DNA of 64,000 nucleotides. Origin: Haliscomenobacter hydrossis DSM 1100. GTDB lineage: Bacteria > Bacteroidota > Bacteroidia > Chitinophagales > Saprospiraceae. A program made the position numbers and the translations under genes. Below are positions 37,619 to 45,801 of the stretch, piece by piece (positions within the stretch are counted from its first letter, which is position 1; each line of letters begins with the position of its first letter). The stretch covers positions 8,247,001 to 8,311,000 of the forward strand of contig NC_015510.1 of the NCBI RefSeq assembly GCF_000212735.1, in the 5' to 3' direction. The notes below the pieces were generated by a model, which saw only the letters and a list, made by a program, of their open reading frames with translations, was not told where the DNA came from and did not search any database.

Positions 37619-38050
37619 TTAGTTATTAAAAACGCCACCTGATTTGGTAGGAACGCCTTGTTGCTCTTCAGCTTTCAGGACTTCTCCTTTAATGGTCAGC
37701 ACGTGGGTGTTTTCTTTTTCGTTGGTCGTAACGGTTACGTTTTTGGTAAATGGACCAACACGCTTCGTATCGTAACGAACTTTAATTTCGCCGCTTTCAC
37801 CTGCTTTGATTGGCTTCTCGGTGTAAGTTGGAACGGTGCAACCACAGCTGCCACGTGCAGAAGTGATGATCAACTCAGCATCACCAATATTTTTGAATTT
37901 GAAAACGCGGTAAGGCTCAGCACCTTCTTTGATTTTGCCATAATCAATGGTTTCAGCTTCGAATACCATTTTTGGTGCTTTAGCATCTTGAGCTTGAACA
38001 GCAAAGACGGCACCCATCAGCAGTACGGCTACAAAGAACAATTTCTTCAT
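37619..38050 (-). CDS. DUF1573 periplasmic protein, single Ig-like domain
   Basis: 143 residues from ATG 38050, which begins the signal peptide MKKLFFVAVLLMGAVFAVQA. The DUF1573 domain (ASPM/SPD-2/Hydin-like beta sandwich) has the usual FEAETIDYGKIKEGAEPYRV then FKFKNIGDAELIITSARGSC with CGCTVP, and DTKRVGPFTKNVTVTTNEK. Highly common in Bacteroidota; function not known. A C-G-C-T motif is typical. The frame upstream of the chosen start runs into a palindromic repeat. Confidence 0.88.
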   Translation of the reverse strand: MKKLFFVAVLLMGAVFAVQAQDAKAPKMVFEAETIDYGKIKEGAEPYRVFKFKNIGDAELIITSARGSCGCTVPTYTEKPIKAGESGEIKVRYDTKRVGPFTKNVTVTTNEKENTHVLTIKGEVLKAEEQQGVPTKSGGVFNN

Positions 38051-38149
38051 CACTAATGAATTTTGGTTTTTAAAATCTCTCACAAATTTAGTCCGATTTA
38101 TGATAACAAAACGCAACGAGTCTTGTAAAATTTCAAATGAAATGTTAAT

Positions 38150-38217
38150 GAATGATGAATGATAAATGATGAATGAGCGAGGGACATTCATCATTCATCA
38201 TTTATTATTCATCATTC
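38150..38217. repeat. Palindromic repeat of ATGAATGATGAAT / ATTCATCATTCAT words
   Basis: Left arm GAATGATGAATGATAAATGA (from 38150) and right arm TCATTTATTATTCATCATTC (to 38216) around a short GC core GAGCGAGGGAC. It lies between the divergent DUF1573 and E1 genes, just ahead of the -7 box at 38226. Confidence 0.82.
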
Positions 38218-38225
38218 TTTTTACC

Positions 38226-38233
38226 TATCTTTG
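38226..38233 (+). promoter_or_regulatory. -7 box for the E1 dehydrogenase gene
   Basis: TATCTTTG, about 50 bases ahead of ATG 38285. The -33 position falls inside the palindrome at 38150-38217 and reads TTAT, so the repeat has replaced or become part of the promoter. Confidence 0.5.
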
Positions 38234-38284
38234 CCCTGAAATAGCTGAAACGCAAACCAGCATAAAACCATAGCCAACTAGCAC

Positions 38285-40699
38285 ATGGTGGGTGATCTAA
38301 AGAAAAATCAAGCGGCTCAGGTGCTTGCAGATGCCAAATTTGATCGAGACGAAGTGCTCGAGGATTTCCGCATCTGTTGCGTAAGCCGCGAAGTAAGCCT
38401 GATGGCGCGCAAAGAGGTATTGACCGGCAAAGCCAAATTCGCCGTAACCGGTGATGGCAAAGAGGTGCCTCAGGTGGCCATGGCCAAAGCTTTTTTAAAA
38501 GGCGACTATCGCGCAGGATACTACCGGGATCAAACCTGGATGTTTGCGCTGGGAATTGTCAGTCTTGAAGATTATTTTGCACAATTGTACGCCGATACCG
38601 AAAACGACCCATATTCGGGTGGTCGGCAAATGAACAACCACTTCGCGACGCCCATCGTTGATCCGTACACCGGAGAATGGGCCAATCAACTCGAACAATA
38701 CAATGTTTCTGCGGATGTTTCCTGTACGGCTGGTCAAATGGCACGGGCGCTGGGCTTTGCGTTCGCGTCCAAAAAGTACCGCGAAAGTGAAACTTTATCC
38801 GAAGGTACCCCCTTTTCTCATCGGGGCAACGAGGTATGTTTTTCCACCATCGGAGATGCCAGTACTTCCGAAGGAATTTTTTGGGAAGTGATCAATGCTG
38901 CAGGGGTGCTGCAAGTTCCATTGGTTATTTCGGTTTGGGATGATGGTTATGGCATCTCGGTGCCCGTCGAATACCAAACAACCAAAGGCAGTATTTCAAA
39001 AGCTTTGAAGGGCTTTGAGCCTGATGAAAATGGCCAGGGTGTAACGATTTATGCAGAAAAAGCCTGGCGCTACCCGGAATTGGTGGCACTCTATCAACGG
39101 GTGATCCAGGATGCCAGGGTCAATCACCAACCTGCGCTCATTCACATCGAAGAGGTAACCCAGCCGCAAGGGCATTCTACTTCAGGCTCTCACGAGCGAT
39201 ACAAATCCAAGGAACGTTTGCAGTGGGAACGCGATTTCGATTGCATCCTGCAAATGGAACAGTGGATGATTCTGGAAGGCCTGGCTACGCCGGATGAAAT
39301 CCGTCAAATCAAGGATAAAGCCCGTAAAACGGTAAAAGATGCGCGTGATCGCGCCTGGAAAGCCTATTCAGCCCCAACTGCTCAGGTCCGAAAACAATTG
39401 GAGGCCATTTACCGGGACATGTTGAACGAGCATCCCAAAGTAGTGGCTTTGCTCAAAGCAGAAGAAACCCTGATCGCGCCAGTTATCAGTGAATTGCTGC
39501 AAAATGCCCGGCGGGTTTTGTACAATACATTAGGTGAAGATTCCCTGGCACGACAAAGTTTAGTACAATGGGTCAAAGAAATCGAAGCGCTGGCACACCA
39601 GCGCTACCATACCCATTTGTACAGCGAGACCCCTAATTCTGCTTTAAAAGTGCCCGTTGTCAGCGCCAAATACAGCGAGGATTCTCCGATCAAAAACGGT
39701 TTTGAAATCCTCAATGCCTATTTCGATACCGTGATAGAAAATGATCCGCGGATTTTTGGCTTTGGAGAAGATGTGGGTAAAATTGGTGACGTCAACCAGG
39801 GTTTTGCGGGTTTACAAGCCAAACACGGTGAAAACCGGGTTTTTGACACGGGCATCCGTGAATGGTCGATCATGGGACAAGCCATCGGCATGTCGATGCG
39901 GGGTCTACGGCCCATTGCTGAAATTCAGTACCTCGACTATTTGTTGTACGGACTGGAACCCCTTTCCGATGATGTGGCCTGCTTGCGCTACCGCACCAAT
40001 GGCATCCAAACCGCGCCACTGATTGTACGTACCCGTGGACACCGCCTGGAAGGCATCTGGCACGCGGGTTCACCCATGGGCATGATGATCAATTCCCTGC
40101 GCGGCATGTGTATTTTGACGCCGCGCAACATGACCCAGGCCGCCGGAATGTACAATACGCTGTTGCAATCGGATGAACCTGGCATCATTGTAGAATGCCT
40201 CAACGGCTACCGCCTCAAAGAGACTTTGCCAGACAACATTGGTACGTTCACCGTGCCCGTCGGGGTTCCTGAAGTGTTGCAGCCAGGGACGGACCTGTCC
40301 ATTGTGACCTACGGTTCCTGCGTACGGGTAGCCCAGGAAGGCATCAAGATGTTGGAAAAATTTGGCATCTCGGTAGAATTGATCGATGTGCAGTCCCTAC
40401 TGCCTTTCGATGTACACCACAGCATCGTGGAATCCTTGAAAAAGACCAATCGGGTCATCTTTATGGATGAAGATGTGCCCGGCGGGGCTTCGGCGTTTAT
40501 GATGCGGGAAGTATTGGAAGTACAGGGCGGATATAAATTTTTGGATGCCGCCCCTTTGAGTATTACGGCCAAAGCGCATCGGCCGCCTTATGGTTCGGAT
40601 GGGGATTATTTCACCAAGCCGAATCCCGAGGATGTATTTGAAACCGTATACAAAATGATGTGTGAGGGCGAACCTTCACGTTTCAATGGACTATTATAA
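38285..40699 (+). CDS. Fused E1 alpha-beta subunit of a 2-oxoacid dehydrogenase (probably branched-chain)
   Basis: 804 residues. The alpha-like half (~1-400) has YYRDQTWMFALGIVSLEDYF, the thiamine diphosphate site GDASTSEGIFWEVINAAGVL and VISVWDDGYGISVPVE. The beta-like half (~465-804) has FGFGEDVGKIGDVNQGFAGL, FDTGIREWSIMGQAIGMSMR, RTRGHRLEGIWHAGSPMGMM and the C-terminal transketolase-type domain with VIFMDEDVPGGASAFMMRE. It would decarboxylate a 2-oxo acid, passing the acyl group to a lipoyl-E2 coded elsewhere. The fused form is common in Bacteroidota. Branched-chain preference is inferred from overall likeness, not from residues. Confidence 0.88.
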   Translation: MVGDLKKNQAAQVLADAKFDRDEVLEDFRICCVSREVSLMARKEVLTGKAKFAVTGDGKEVPQVAMAKAFLKGDYRAGYYRDQTWMFALGIVSLEDYFAQLYADTENDPYSGGRQMNNHFATPIVDPYTGEWANQLEQYNVSADVSCTAGQMARALGFAFASKKYRESETLSEGTPFSHRGNEVCFSTIGDASTSEGIFWEVINAAGVLQVPLVISVWDDGYGISVPVEYQTTKGSISKALKGFEPDENGQGVTIYAEKAWRYPELVALYQRVIQDARVNHQPALIHIEEVTQPQGHSTSGSHERYKSKERLQWERDFDCILQMEQWMILEGLATPDEIRQIKDKARKTVKDARDRAWKAYSAPTAQVRKQLEAIYRDMLNEHPKVVALLKAEETLIAPVISELLQNARRVLYNTLGEDSLARQSLVQWVKEIEALAHQRYHTHLYSETPNSALKVPVVSAKYSEDSPIKNGFEILNAYFDTVIENDPRIFGFGEDVGKIGDVNQGFAGLQAKHGENRVFDTGIREWSIMGQAIGMSMRGLRPIAEIQYLDYLLYGLEPLSDDVACLRYRTNGIQTAPLIVRTRGHRLEGIWHAGSPMGMMINSLRGMCILTPRNMTQAAGMYNTLLQSDEPGIIVECLNGYRLKETLPDNIGTFTVPVGVPEVLQPGTDLSIVTYGSCVRVAQEGIKMLEKFGISVELIDVQSLLPFDVHHSIVESLKKTNRVIFMDEDVPGGASAFMMREVLEVQGGYKFLDAAPLSITAKAHRPPYGSDGDYFTKPNPEDVFETVYKMMCEGEPSRFNGLL

Positions 40700-40708
40700 T
40701 CCCCACTT

Positions 40709-41470
40709 ATGTCGATTACCAAAGAATCTGAACTGCAAGGCATGAAACTAATCAGCGAAGTGGTGGGAACTACCCTTCGCCTCATGCGCGAATACGCCAA
40801 ACCAGGCATGAGTGCCAAAGCCCTGGATGACTTTGGTGGACAAATCCTCAACGACTACGGGGCCAAATCGGCACCACGCTTGACCTACGGCTTTCCCGGC
40901 TGGACTTGCATCAGTGTCAACAATGAAATTGCGCACGGCATTCCGAGCGAAGACAAAATTTTTAAGGAAGGTGATTTGATCAACATCGATGTCTCGGCTG
41001 AGCTGAATGGCTTTTGGTCGGACAATGGTGGCTCTTTTGTATTGGGACAAGACTTGTACAAACGCCAGGCTCTGGTAGATGCGTCCAAACGCATTTTGCA
41101 AAAAGCCCTCAACAACATTCGTGGTGGCGTGCGCATCGCCGAAATTGGCCGCCTAATCGAAACGGAAGCCAAAAGATCGGGCTACCGCGTGATCAAAAAC
41201 CTCACCGGGCACGGCATTGGCCGCAGCTTGCACGAAGAACCACACGACATCGCCAATTATTACGACCGCTTCAATTATACACGATTTAAAAAGAATTCCG
41301 TCGTTGCGGTGGAAACCTTCATTTCTACCCGCACCAGATATGCCCACACCATGCCTGACGGCTGGACCCTGGCTTCAAAGGACGGGAGTTTTGTGGCGCA
41401 GCACGAGCATACCATTGTGGTCACGGACGGGAAACCGATCGTGCTGACGGCGGCGAATGAGATTTTTTAG
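40709..41470 (+). CDS. map: Methionine aminopeptidase, type I
   Basis: 253 residues. The metal ligands are visible: INIDVSAELNGFWSDNGGSF (two Asp), TGHGIGRSLHEEPHDIANYY (His), VVAVETFIST (Glu) and FVAQHEHTIVV (Glu). Removes the initiator Met from new proteins. It starts 9 bases after the E1 gene and is probably co-transcribed. Normal length. Confidence 0.92.
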   Translation: MSITKESELQGMKLISEVVGTTLRLMREYAKPGMSAKALDDFGGQILNDYGAKSAPRLTYGFPGWTCISVNNEIAHGIPSEDKIFKEGDLINIDVSAELNGFWSDNGGSFVLGQDLYKRQALVDASKRILQKALNNIRGGVRIAEIGRLIETEAKRSGYRVIKNLTGHGIGRSLHEEPHDIANYYDRFNYTRFKKNSVVAVETFISTRTRYAHTMPDGWTLASKDGSFVAQHEHTIVVTDGKPIVLTAANEIF

Positions 41471-41542
41471 GCTGATGTGTATCAGCTACGAAATTACCTG
41501 ATTTCCTTCTTCTAGTTTTATCCAAAAATCTATAGGTATCAA

Positions 41543-41720
41543 CCCAGCGGCGTAGCCGCCAAAACGTCGATAGCTTAATGATGCGGAGGAGGGTTTAAAG
41601 GTGCAGCGCACCGGAACACATCCCACGAAGATACAAAATAGGTTTTGTTCCGGTGCTCTGCACCTCCATTAAACATGATCGCTATGTGTGCTAATGACGT
41701 TTCGCGGCTACGCCGCTGGT
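41543..41720. repeat. Nested palindrome, family D (CCAGCGGCGTAGCCGC words)
   Basis: Outer arms CCCAGCGGCGTAGCCGC (41543 on) and GCGGCTACGCCGCTGG (to 41719). An inner stem of TTTAAAGGTGCAGCGCACCG + GAACA pairs with TGTTCCGGTGCTCTGCACCT. Each outer arm itself contains a self-complementary GGCGTAGCC. It occupies most of the gap between map and the EAD-TIR-FGE gene. From 41721 to 41869 nothing clear is seen, including no good promoter. Confidence 0.88.
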
Positions 41721-41869
41721 CGTAAAGCAAAATATCTTGCGCAAATATCTTGGCATTTCCGTCACATCGTTGTATTATAGCATTTGTAATTGTTCCCATA
41801 GTATCTACGGTATTATAATGAGCGGAATGGTAGACAGCAATGCTCAATTTTTATTGATTTTATTGAAAA

Positions 41870-43930
41870 ATGACGAAAGAAGAAATAAAGAAATTTATTG
41901 CAGAAGATCAAACAACCGAAGTCCTGGACCAACTCTTGGCCTTGGTCAATGCTTATTTACTGGTACATCCCAAAGATCAAACGGCTTCAAAAATCCAGCA
42001 TGTCCTTTTGGTCAATGCTGGAAAATTTAGGGGCTTGAACCAGGAAAGGGTATTGGGAATTTTGAAAAGAGAAGATGAACAAACCACTACCGCTCAAGTT
42101 CAAGCGGCAATGCTATATGTTATTGAAGAATTGCCTGAAAAGGTATGGCAAACTAAAACTGAATCTGATAAAACAAGTGTACCTCATTCAGAAGATTTTG
42201 ATTTTGATATTTTTCTTAGTTTTTCGTCCAAAGACAGGGAGTCGGCCCGCTTGATCTGGGAAATGCTGCGAGGATTGGGATTTCGAATTTTTTTGAGTGA
42301 CGAAGCATTAAAAGCCCACGCCGGGATGTCTTTTTTGGATCGAATAGATTGGGCATTGCGCCGAAGCCAACATTTCTTGCTACTGTGTACGCCCACTGCT
42401 GTACAATCTCAATGGGTGAAGCTGGAATGCGAGACTTTTTTCACCCGCTTTCATTTGGCCAAACCCTCACAGCGTCGTTTTTTTATTTTTGAAAGGGGGG
42501 GAAAAAAATGGTTAGGTGATGTGTACCAGAATTTGCAAACGCTCGATGAGATACAAACCCTGGTCGAGATTTTGCGGGCTCAACTGGGGCAAGCTGGAAG
42601 CGTCATTCCAATGGCAATAGGCCATGCTTTTGATGCTCAAAATAGTAATCTTCAACAAACCAAACCCAGTATTGAGCAACGCCTGGGCAAGGAACAAGAA
42701 AAGCTAGAAAAAGCAGCAGCGCAAGCAATTTCTAATCCCACAATAACTCGAACGCTTGATTTTGAAGTGATTAAAAAGGCGAAATTACTACAGGATTTTT
42801 ACCAAACTTATGGGGAAAACGCTAGTACGCTACAATTTTTAAAACTCCACAGCGAAGTCGTGCGGGAATTTGGAGCCATTTCTGAGACAGATCTAAATGA
42901 CCTCATCGAGGAAATACACGATAAAGAAATCAAACGAAATGAAATAATTGCCTCCGTCATTCCCCAGACCATCAAAACTTTTGTTGCTGACCATAAAGGT
43001 AAATGGAGCCGTAGAGACGAGTTGTTTTTCCTGGATGAACTTAGCAACCGCTATGGGAAAATACTGGACAAACCAGCTTTGGCCGTTTTGCTGGATGATG
43101 CCCGGGTAAAGTTTCAGGCGATTTTGCAGGATTTTGTGTTGATTAAAGGCGGGGAGTTTATGATGGGTGCTCCGGATGAGGAAGCTGATGCAAGAGCTGA
43201 CGAAAAGCCTCAACATCAGGTCCGACTTACCGATTTTTACCTGAGCAAATATCCTACCACTTTAGCCCAATTTGAGGAGTTTATTCTAGCTACTGGCTAT
43301 CAAACCGATGCGGATCAAAGCGGTGGGAGTGATTTTTGGAATGGGAAAAATTGGGAATTGCAAGCAGGTGTAAACTGGACCTACGATGTACATGGAGCAC
43401 AACAGAAGGACAAGCAACACCCGGTGATCCACGTCAGTTGGAACGATGCCAGGGCGTATTGTGACTGGTTGGAGCAAAGACTCTCCTTACCAATACGCCT
43501 GCCGCGCGAAGCCGAATGGGAATACGCCTGCCGGGCGGGTACGACTACACCCTTTAATACGGGCGCAAATTTGACCACTGTGCAAGCCAATTACGATGGC
43601 AATTACCCTTATGCGGATTTTCCCAAAGGCACCTACTTGGGTCGAACTTCCCCCATTGGTTTGTACCCACCCAACGCCTGGGGCTTGTACGACATGCACG
43701 GCAATGTGCTAGAATGGTGCGAAGATTGGTACAGTGAAACTTATTATAACGAATGCAAAAAACAGGGTGTAGTTGCTGACCCAGAGGGGTCGTCCGCGGG
43801 TTCTGCGCGGGTTTTGCGCGGTGGCTCCTGGCTCAGCTTTGCGCGCCATTGCCGGACGGCTTATCGCTTTTGGAACGGATCTGTGTACCGCTCTGCGGGT
43901 GTGGGCTTCCGCCCCGTGTGGTCCTTGTAG
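41870..43930 (+). CDS. EAD-TIR-FGE conflict-system protein with a hypervariable-looking lectin-fold C-terminus
   Basis: 686 residues. Residues ~1-95 look like an effector-associated (death-like) domain of the EAD11 type: EEIKKFIAEDQTTEVLDQLL, HVLLVNAGKFRGLNQERVLG, AAMLYVIEELPEKVW. A TIR domain (~109-245) has DFDIFLSFSSKDRESARLIW and SQWVKLECETFF, whose Glu sits at the NADase catalytic place. A helical linker (~250-418) follows. The FGE-sulfatase fold (~420-686) has VLIKGGEFMMGAPDEEADAR, LPREAEWEYACRAG and GLYDMHGNVLEWCEDWY, and ends RVLRGGSWLSFARHC then the variable tract and GFRPVWSL. The first FGE catalytic cysteine is replaced by Ser656, so it is a binder rather than an enzyme. The last ~100 bases look like a DGR variable region. 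EADs in such systems recruit other conflict proteins; none is adjacent here. Confidence 0.87.
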   Translation: MTKEEIKKFIAEDQTTEVLDQLLALVNAYLLVHPKDQTASKIQHVLLVNAGKFRGLNQERVLGILKREDEQTTTAQVQAAMLYVIEELPEKVWQTKTESDKTSVPHSEDFDFDIFLSFSSKDRESARLIWEMLRGLGFRIFLSDEALKAHAGMSFLDRIDWALRRSQHFLLLCTPTAVQSQWVKLECETFFTRFHLAKPSQRRFFIFERGGKKWLGDVYQNLQTLDEIQTLVEILRAQLGQAGSVIPMAIGHAFDAQNSNLQQTKPSIEQRLGKEQEKLEKAAAQAISNPTITRTLDFEVIKKAKLLQDFYQTYGENASTLQFLKLHSEVVREFGAISETDLNDLIEEIHDKEIKRNEIIASVIPQTIKTFVADHKGKWSRRDELFFLDELSNRYGKILDKPALAVLLDDARVKFQAILQDFVLIKGGEFMMGAPDEEADARADEKPQHQVRLTDFYLSKYPTTLAQFEEFILATGYQTDADQSGGSDFWNGKNWELQAGVNWTYDVHGAQQKDKQHPVIHVSWNDARAYCDWLEQRLSLPIRLPREAEWEYACRAGTTTPFNTGANLTTVQANYDGNYPYADFPKGTYLGRTSPIGLYPPNAWGLYDMHGNVLEWCEDWYSETYYNECKKQGVVADPEGSSAGSARVLRGGSWLSFARHCRTAYRFWNGSVYRSAGVGFRPVWSL
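43818..43920 (+). other. Candidate DGR variable region (VR) at the 3' end of the EAD-TIR-FGE gene
   Basis: Bases 43801-43920 contain 8 adenines in 120; bases 43741-43800 contain 17 in 60. Codons 655-677 alternate between kept codons (GCG, CGC, TGC, CGG, ACG, GCT, CGC, CGC) and codons ending in C or T: CTC, AGC, TTT, CAT, TAT, TTT, AAC, TCT, TAC, TCT, GGT. This is the product expected when AAC/AAT codons of a template are randomised at their adenines. The tract ends in a GC-rich block GTGGGCTTCCGCCCC, like the homing end of known VRs. Position in the last strand-loops of the C-type-lectin-like fold is where DGR target proteins vary. Template and reverse transcriptase are not in the window. Confidence 0.62.
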
Positions 43931-44073
43931 TCAGTTGGCGGGTCATCCGGGCTATGCCTATGAACAAAAAAGAAAACCCGAGCTTTGCGGGGAACCAAGC
44001 AAAGGAGGGTCAACATGAGCAGGCCGCAGGGTCAATCAGTTCGCATCATTATCAAGTTAAACCGACAAATCGG
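43931..44073. other. Region downstream of the candidate VR
   Basis: No gene supported. An open frame across 43849-44175 has no family likeness and shares the conflict gene's bases. CCGAGCTTTGCGGGG-like short hairpins could be the structured element that often follows a VR, but no strong stem was found. Confidence 0.3.
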
Positions 44074-44260
44074 GTAGCGATGACTCATTTTGTAGCGGCG
44101 GGTTTTAACCAGCCGTCAATTGCGCAACCGTGTTATTTGGAGTGCCGTAGGTACGACACATCTAGGTCAAAATGAGCCGTACCTACGGCACGCTAAAGAC
44201 AACATTGAACATTCTCATCGGCTGGTTGAAACCCGCCTCTACAAAATGGGTCGTCGCTAC
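44074..44260. repeat. Nested palindrome, family E (GTAGCGAYGACYCATTTTGTAG words)
   Basis: Outer arms GTAGCGATGACTCATTTTGT then AGCGGCGGGTTTTAACCAGC (44074-44114) pair with GCTGGTTGAAACCCGCCTCT then ACAAAATGGGTCGTCGCTAC (44221-44260). An inner 13-base perfect stem GTGCCGTAGGTAC / GTACCTACGGCAC lies near 44140-44200. From 44261 to 44374 nothing is recognised. Confidence 0.88.
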
Positions 44261-44374
44261 ACGACTGGTTTTGAGTAAAATGCAAGTTAGAACGATGTTA
44301 ATGGATATGGTTTTTTTAGGAAATTAAAACTTGAGATGATTCACCATGACTGAACCTGCAAAATTGAAACGCCT

Positions 44375-45691
44375 TCACTTATCCAGTGCCCCATAAATCA
44401 TCCGAGTAAACACCCCTTCACTGTCTCCATCCGCTGCACCCTGTGTCTGTTTCATCAGCACCATGATCAATTTTTCCTTGGGATCGGCCCAGTAGTTGGT
44501 GTTGAAATAGCCGCCCCAGCTGAAGGTTCCGATGCTGCCATTGCCTTTATCCTGGCCATATTTGGTCAATACGCTGAACGCCAAACTGTAGTGTGCATCT
44601 CCTTTTTCTCCACTATATAAATCGCCAATTTGGTTGGATTGGGTCAGCAACTGCACCGTGTAAGGCGACAAAAAGCGCTTGCCATTGAACACCCCGCCAT
44701 TGAGCAACATTTGCAGGAATGAAGCGTAATCTTTGGCGGTACTGGACAAACCCGCGCCACCAGAGTACCAGGTCTTTGCGCCACTAATCGGATAATTCGG
44801 GTCGTAAAAAGTGACCGGATAGCGCTCCCATTTTTTGCCACCTGTACCGGGGCGTTGTACGGGCACCAGGCGATCTTTTTTGGCATCAGGCAGGTAAAAA
44901 TAGGTGTCCGTCATGCCCATCGGACCGAACAGCCGGCTGCGCAAAAACTGGTCAAAAGACTGTCCAGACCAGATTTCGATCAAATACCCCAATACATCCA
45001 GGCCCAGAGCATAAGTAAATTTTTCACCCGGATTGTGAATCAGGGGCTGCCTGGCCAATTTTTTAATGTTGTCGGCAACAGTTACGGCTTTGGTGGTGTA
45101 CAAATCTACAATGCCCGACTTGGCGTTGATGGCCCGGAAACGTTCATCACCTGAAATTACCCCATAACTAAGGCCAGAGGTATGGGTCATCAAGTGGCGC
45201 ACCGTGATTTCACTTTTGGCGGGGGCCGTGGTGAACGTGGTGTCTGTGGCATTGTAAGTTCTAATGACTTGTGGATTTTTGAATTCGGGAATCCACTTGG
45301 AAATGGGATCGTCCAGCGAAAATTTCCCTTCTTCATACAGCAGCATCGCCGCTGTAGCTGTTATGGCTTTGGACATGGAGGCTATACGGAAAATATCGTC
45401 GGTTTTGAACGCCCGACCGGTTTGGACGTCGGCAGTGCCAAAAGCTTTGTGGTACACAATTTGGCCATTGCGTACCACCATCGCCACCATTCCGGGCAAT
45501 TGATCACGGGCAATGATGTCCTGAAGTACCTTGTCGATGCGGTTGAGTCGTTCAATTGACATGCCCACCGTTGCGGGGCTTTTAGCGACAATCAATTGCT
45601 GCGGCGCACTGAGGTTGCTGGTCGCCGTTTGGGCAAAAACGTTTAAGCCGATGCAGAGCATCAGCAGGACTAGCGATGTGTAGGATTTCAT
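44375..45691 (-). CDS. Secreted serine hydrolase, beta-lactamase class C / esterase family
   Basis: 438 residues from ATG 45691, which begins the signal peptide MKSYTSLVLLMLCIGLNVFA; longer frames run into the upstream palindrome. Motifs: S-x-x-K in IASMSKAITATAAMLLYEEG, the Y-A-L of FTYALGLDVLGYLIE, and HTSGLSYG, IGTFSWGGYFNTNYW at the third motif (here W-G-G-Y in place of H-T-G). This variant is usual in EstB-type esterases. It probably acts on esters outside the cytoplasm. Likely distinct in function from 2588-3835. Confidence 0.85.
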   Translation of the reverse strand: MKSYTSLVLLMLCIGLNVFAQTATSNLSAPQQLIVAKSPATVGMSIERLNRIDKVLQDIIARDQLPGMVAMVVRNGQIVYHKAFGTADVQTGRAFKTDDIFRIASMSKAITATAAMLLYEEGKFSLDDPISKWIPEFKNPQVIRTYNATDTTFTTAPAKSEITVRHLMTHTSGLSYGVISGDERFRAINAKSGIVDLYTTKAVTVADNIKKLARQPLIHNPGEKFTYALGLDVLGYLIEIWSGQSFDQFLRSRLFGPMGMTDTYFYLPDAKKDRLVPVQRPGTGGKKWERYPVTFYDPNYPISGAKTWYSGGAGLSSTAKDYASFLQMLLNGGVFNGKRFLSPYTVQLLTQSNQIGDLYSGEKGDAHYSLAFSVLTKYGQDKGNGSIGTFSWGGYFNTNYWADPKEKLIMVLMKQTQGAADGDSEGVFTRMIYGALDK

Positions 45692-45710
45692 GAAAAACGG
45701 TTTTAGGTTT

Positions 45711-45799
45711 GGGGGGTCGAAGGTTCGATGTTCGGGGGTTCGAGGGTTGGCACACAATTTGAGTGTAACCCTCGAACCCCCGAACGTCGAACCCCCGAA
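45711..45799. repeat. Palindromic repeat, family F (GGGGTTCGAGGGTT words), copy 1
   Basis: Left arm GGGGGGTCGAAGGTTCGATG then TTCGGGGGTTCGAGGGTT (45711-45748), right arm AACCCTCGAACCCCCGAACG then TCGAACCCCCGAACCC (to 45802). Lies between two tandem minus-strand genes. Same words at 49154-49267. Confidence 0.88.
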
Positions 45800-45801
45800 C
45801 C

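Noticed and set aside
43849-44175. 108-residue frame over the end of the EAD-TIR-FGE gene and downstream
   Set aside because: First part is out-of-frame conflict-gene sequence, the rest is palindrome; no family.
43931-44374. Template repeat or reverse transcriptase next to the candidate variable region
   Set aside because: I looked for a near copy of 43818-43920 and for a YxDD-type reverse transcriptase in the window and found neither.
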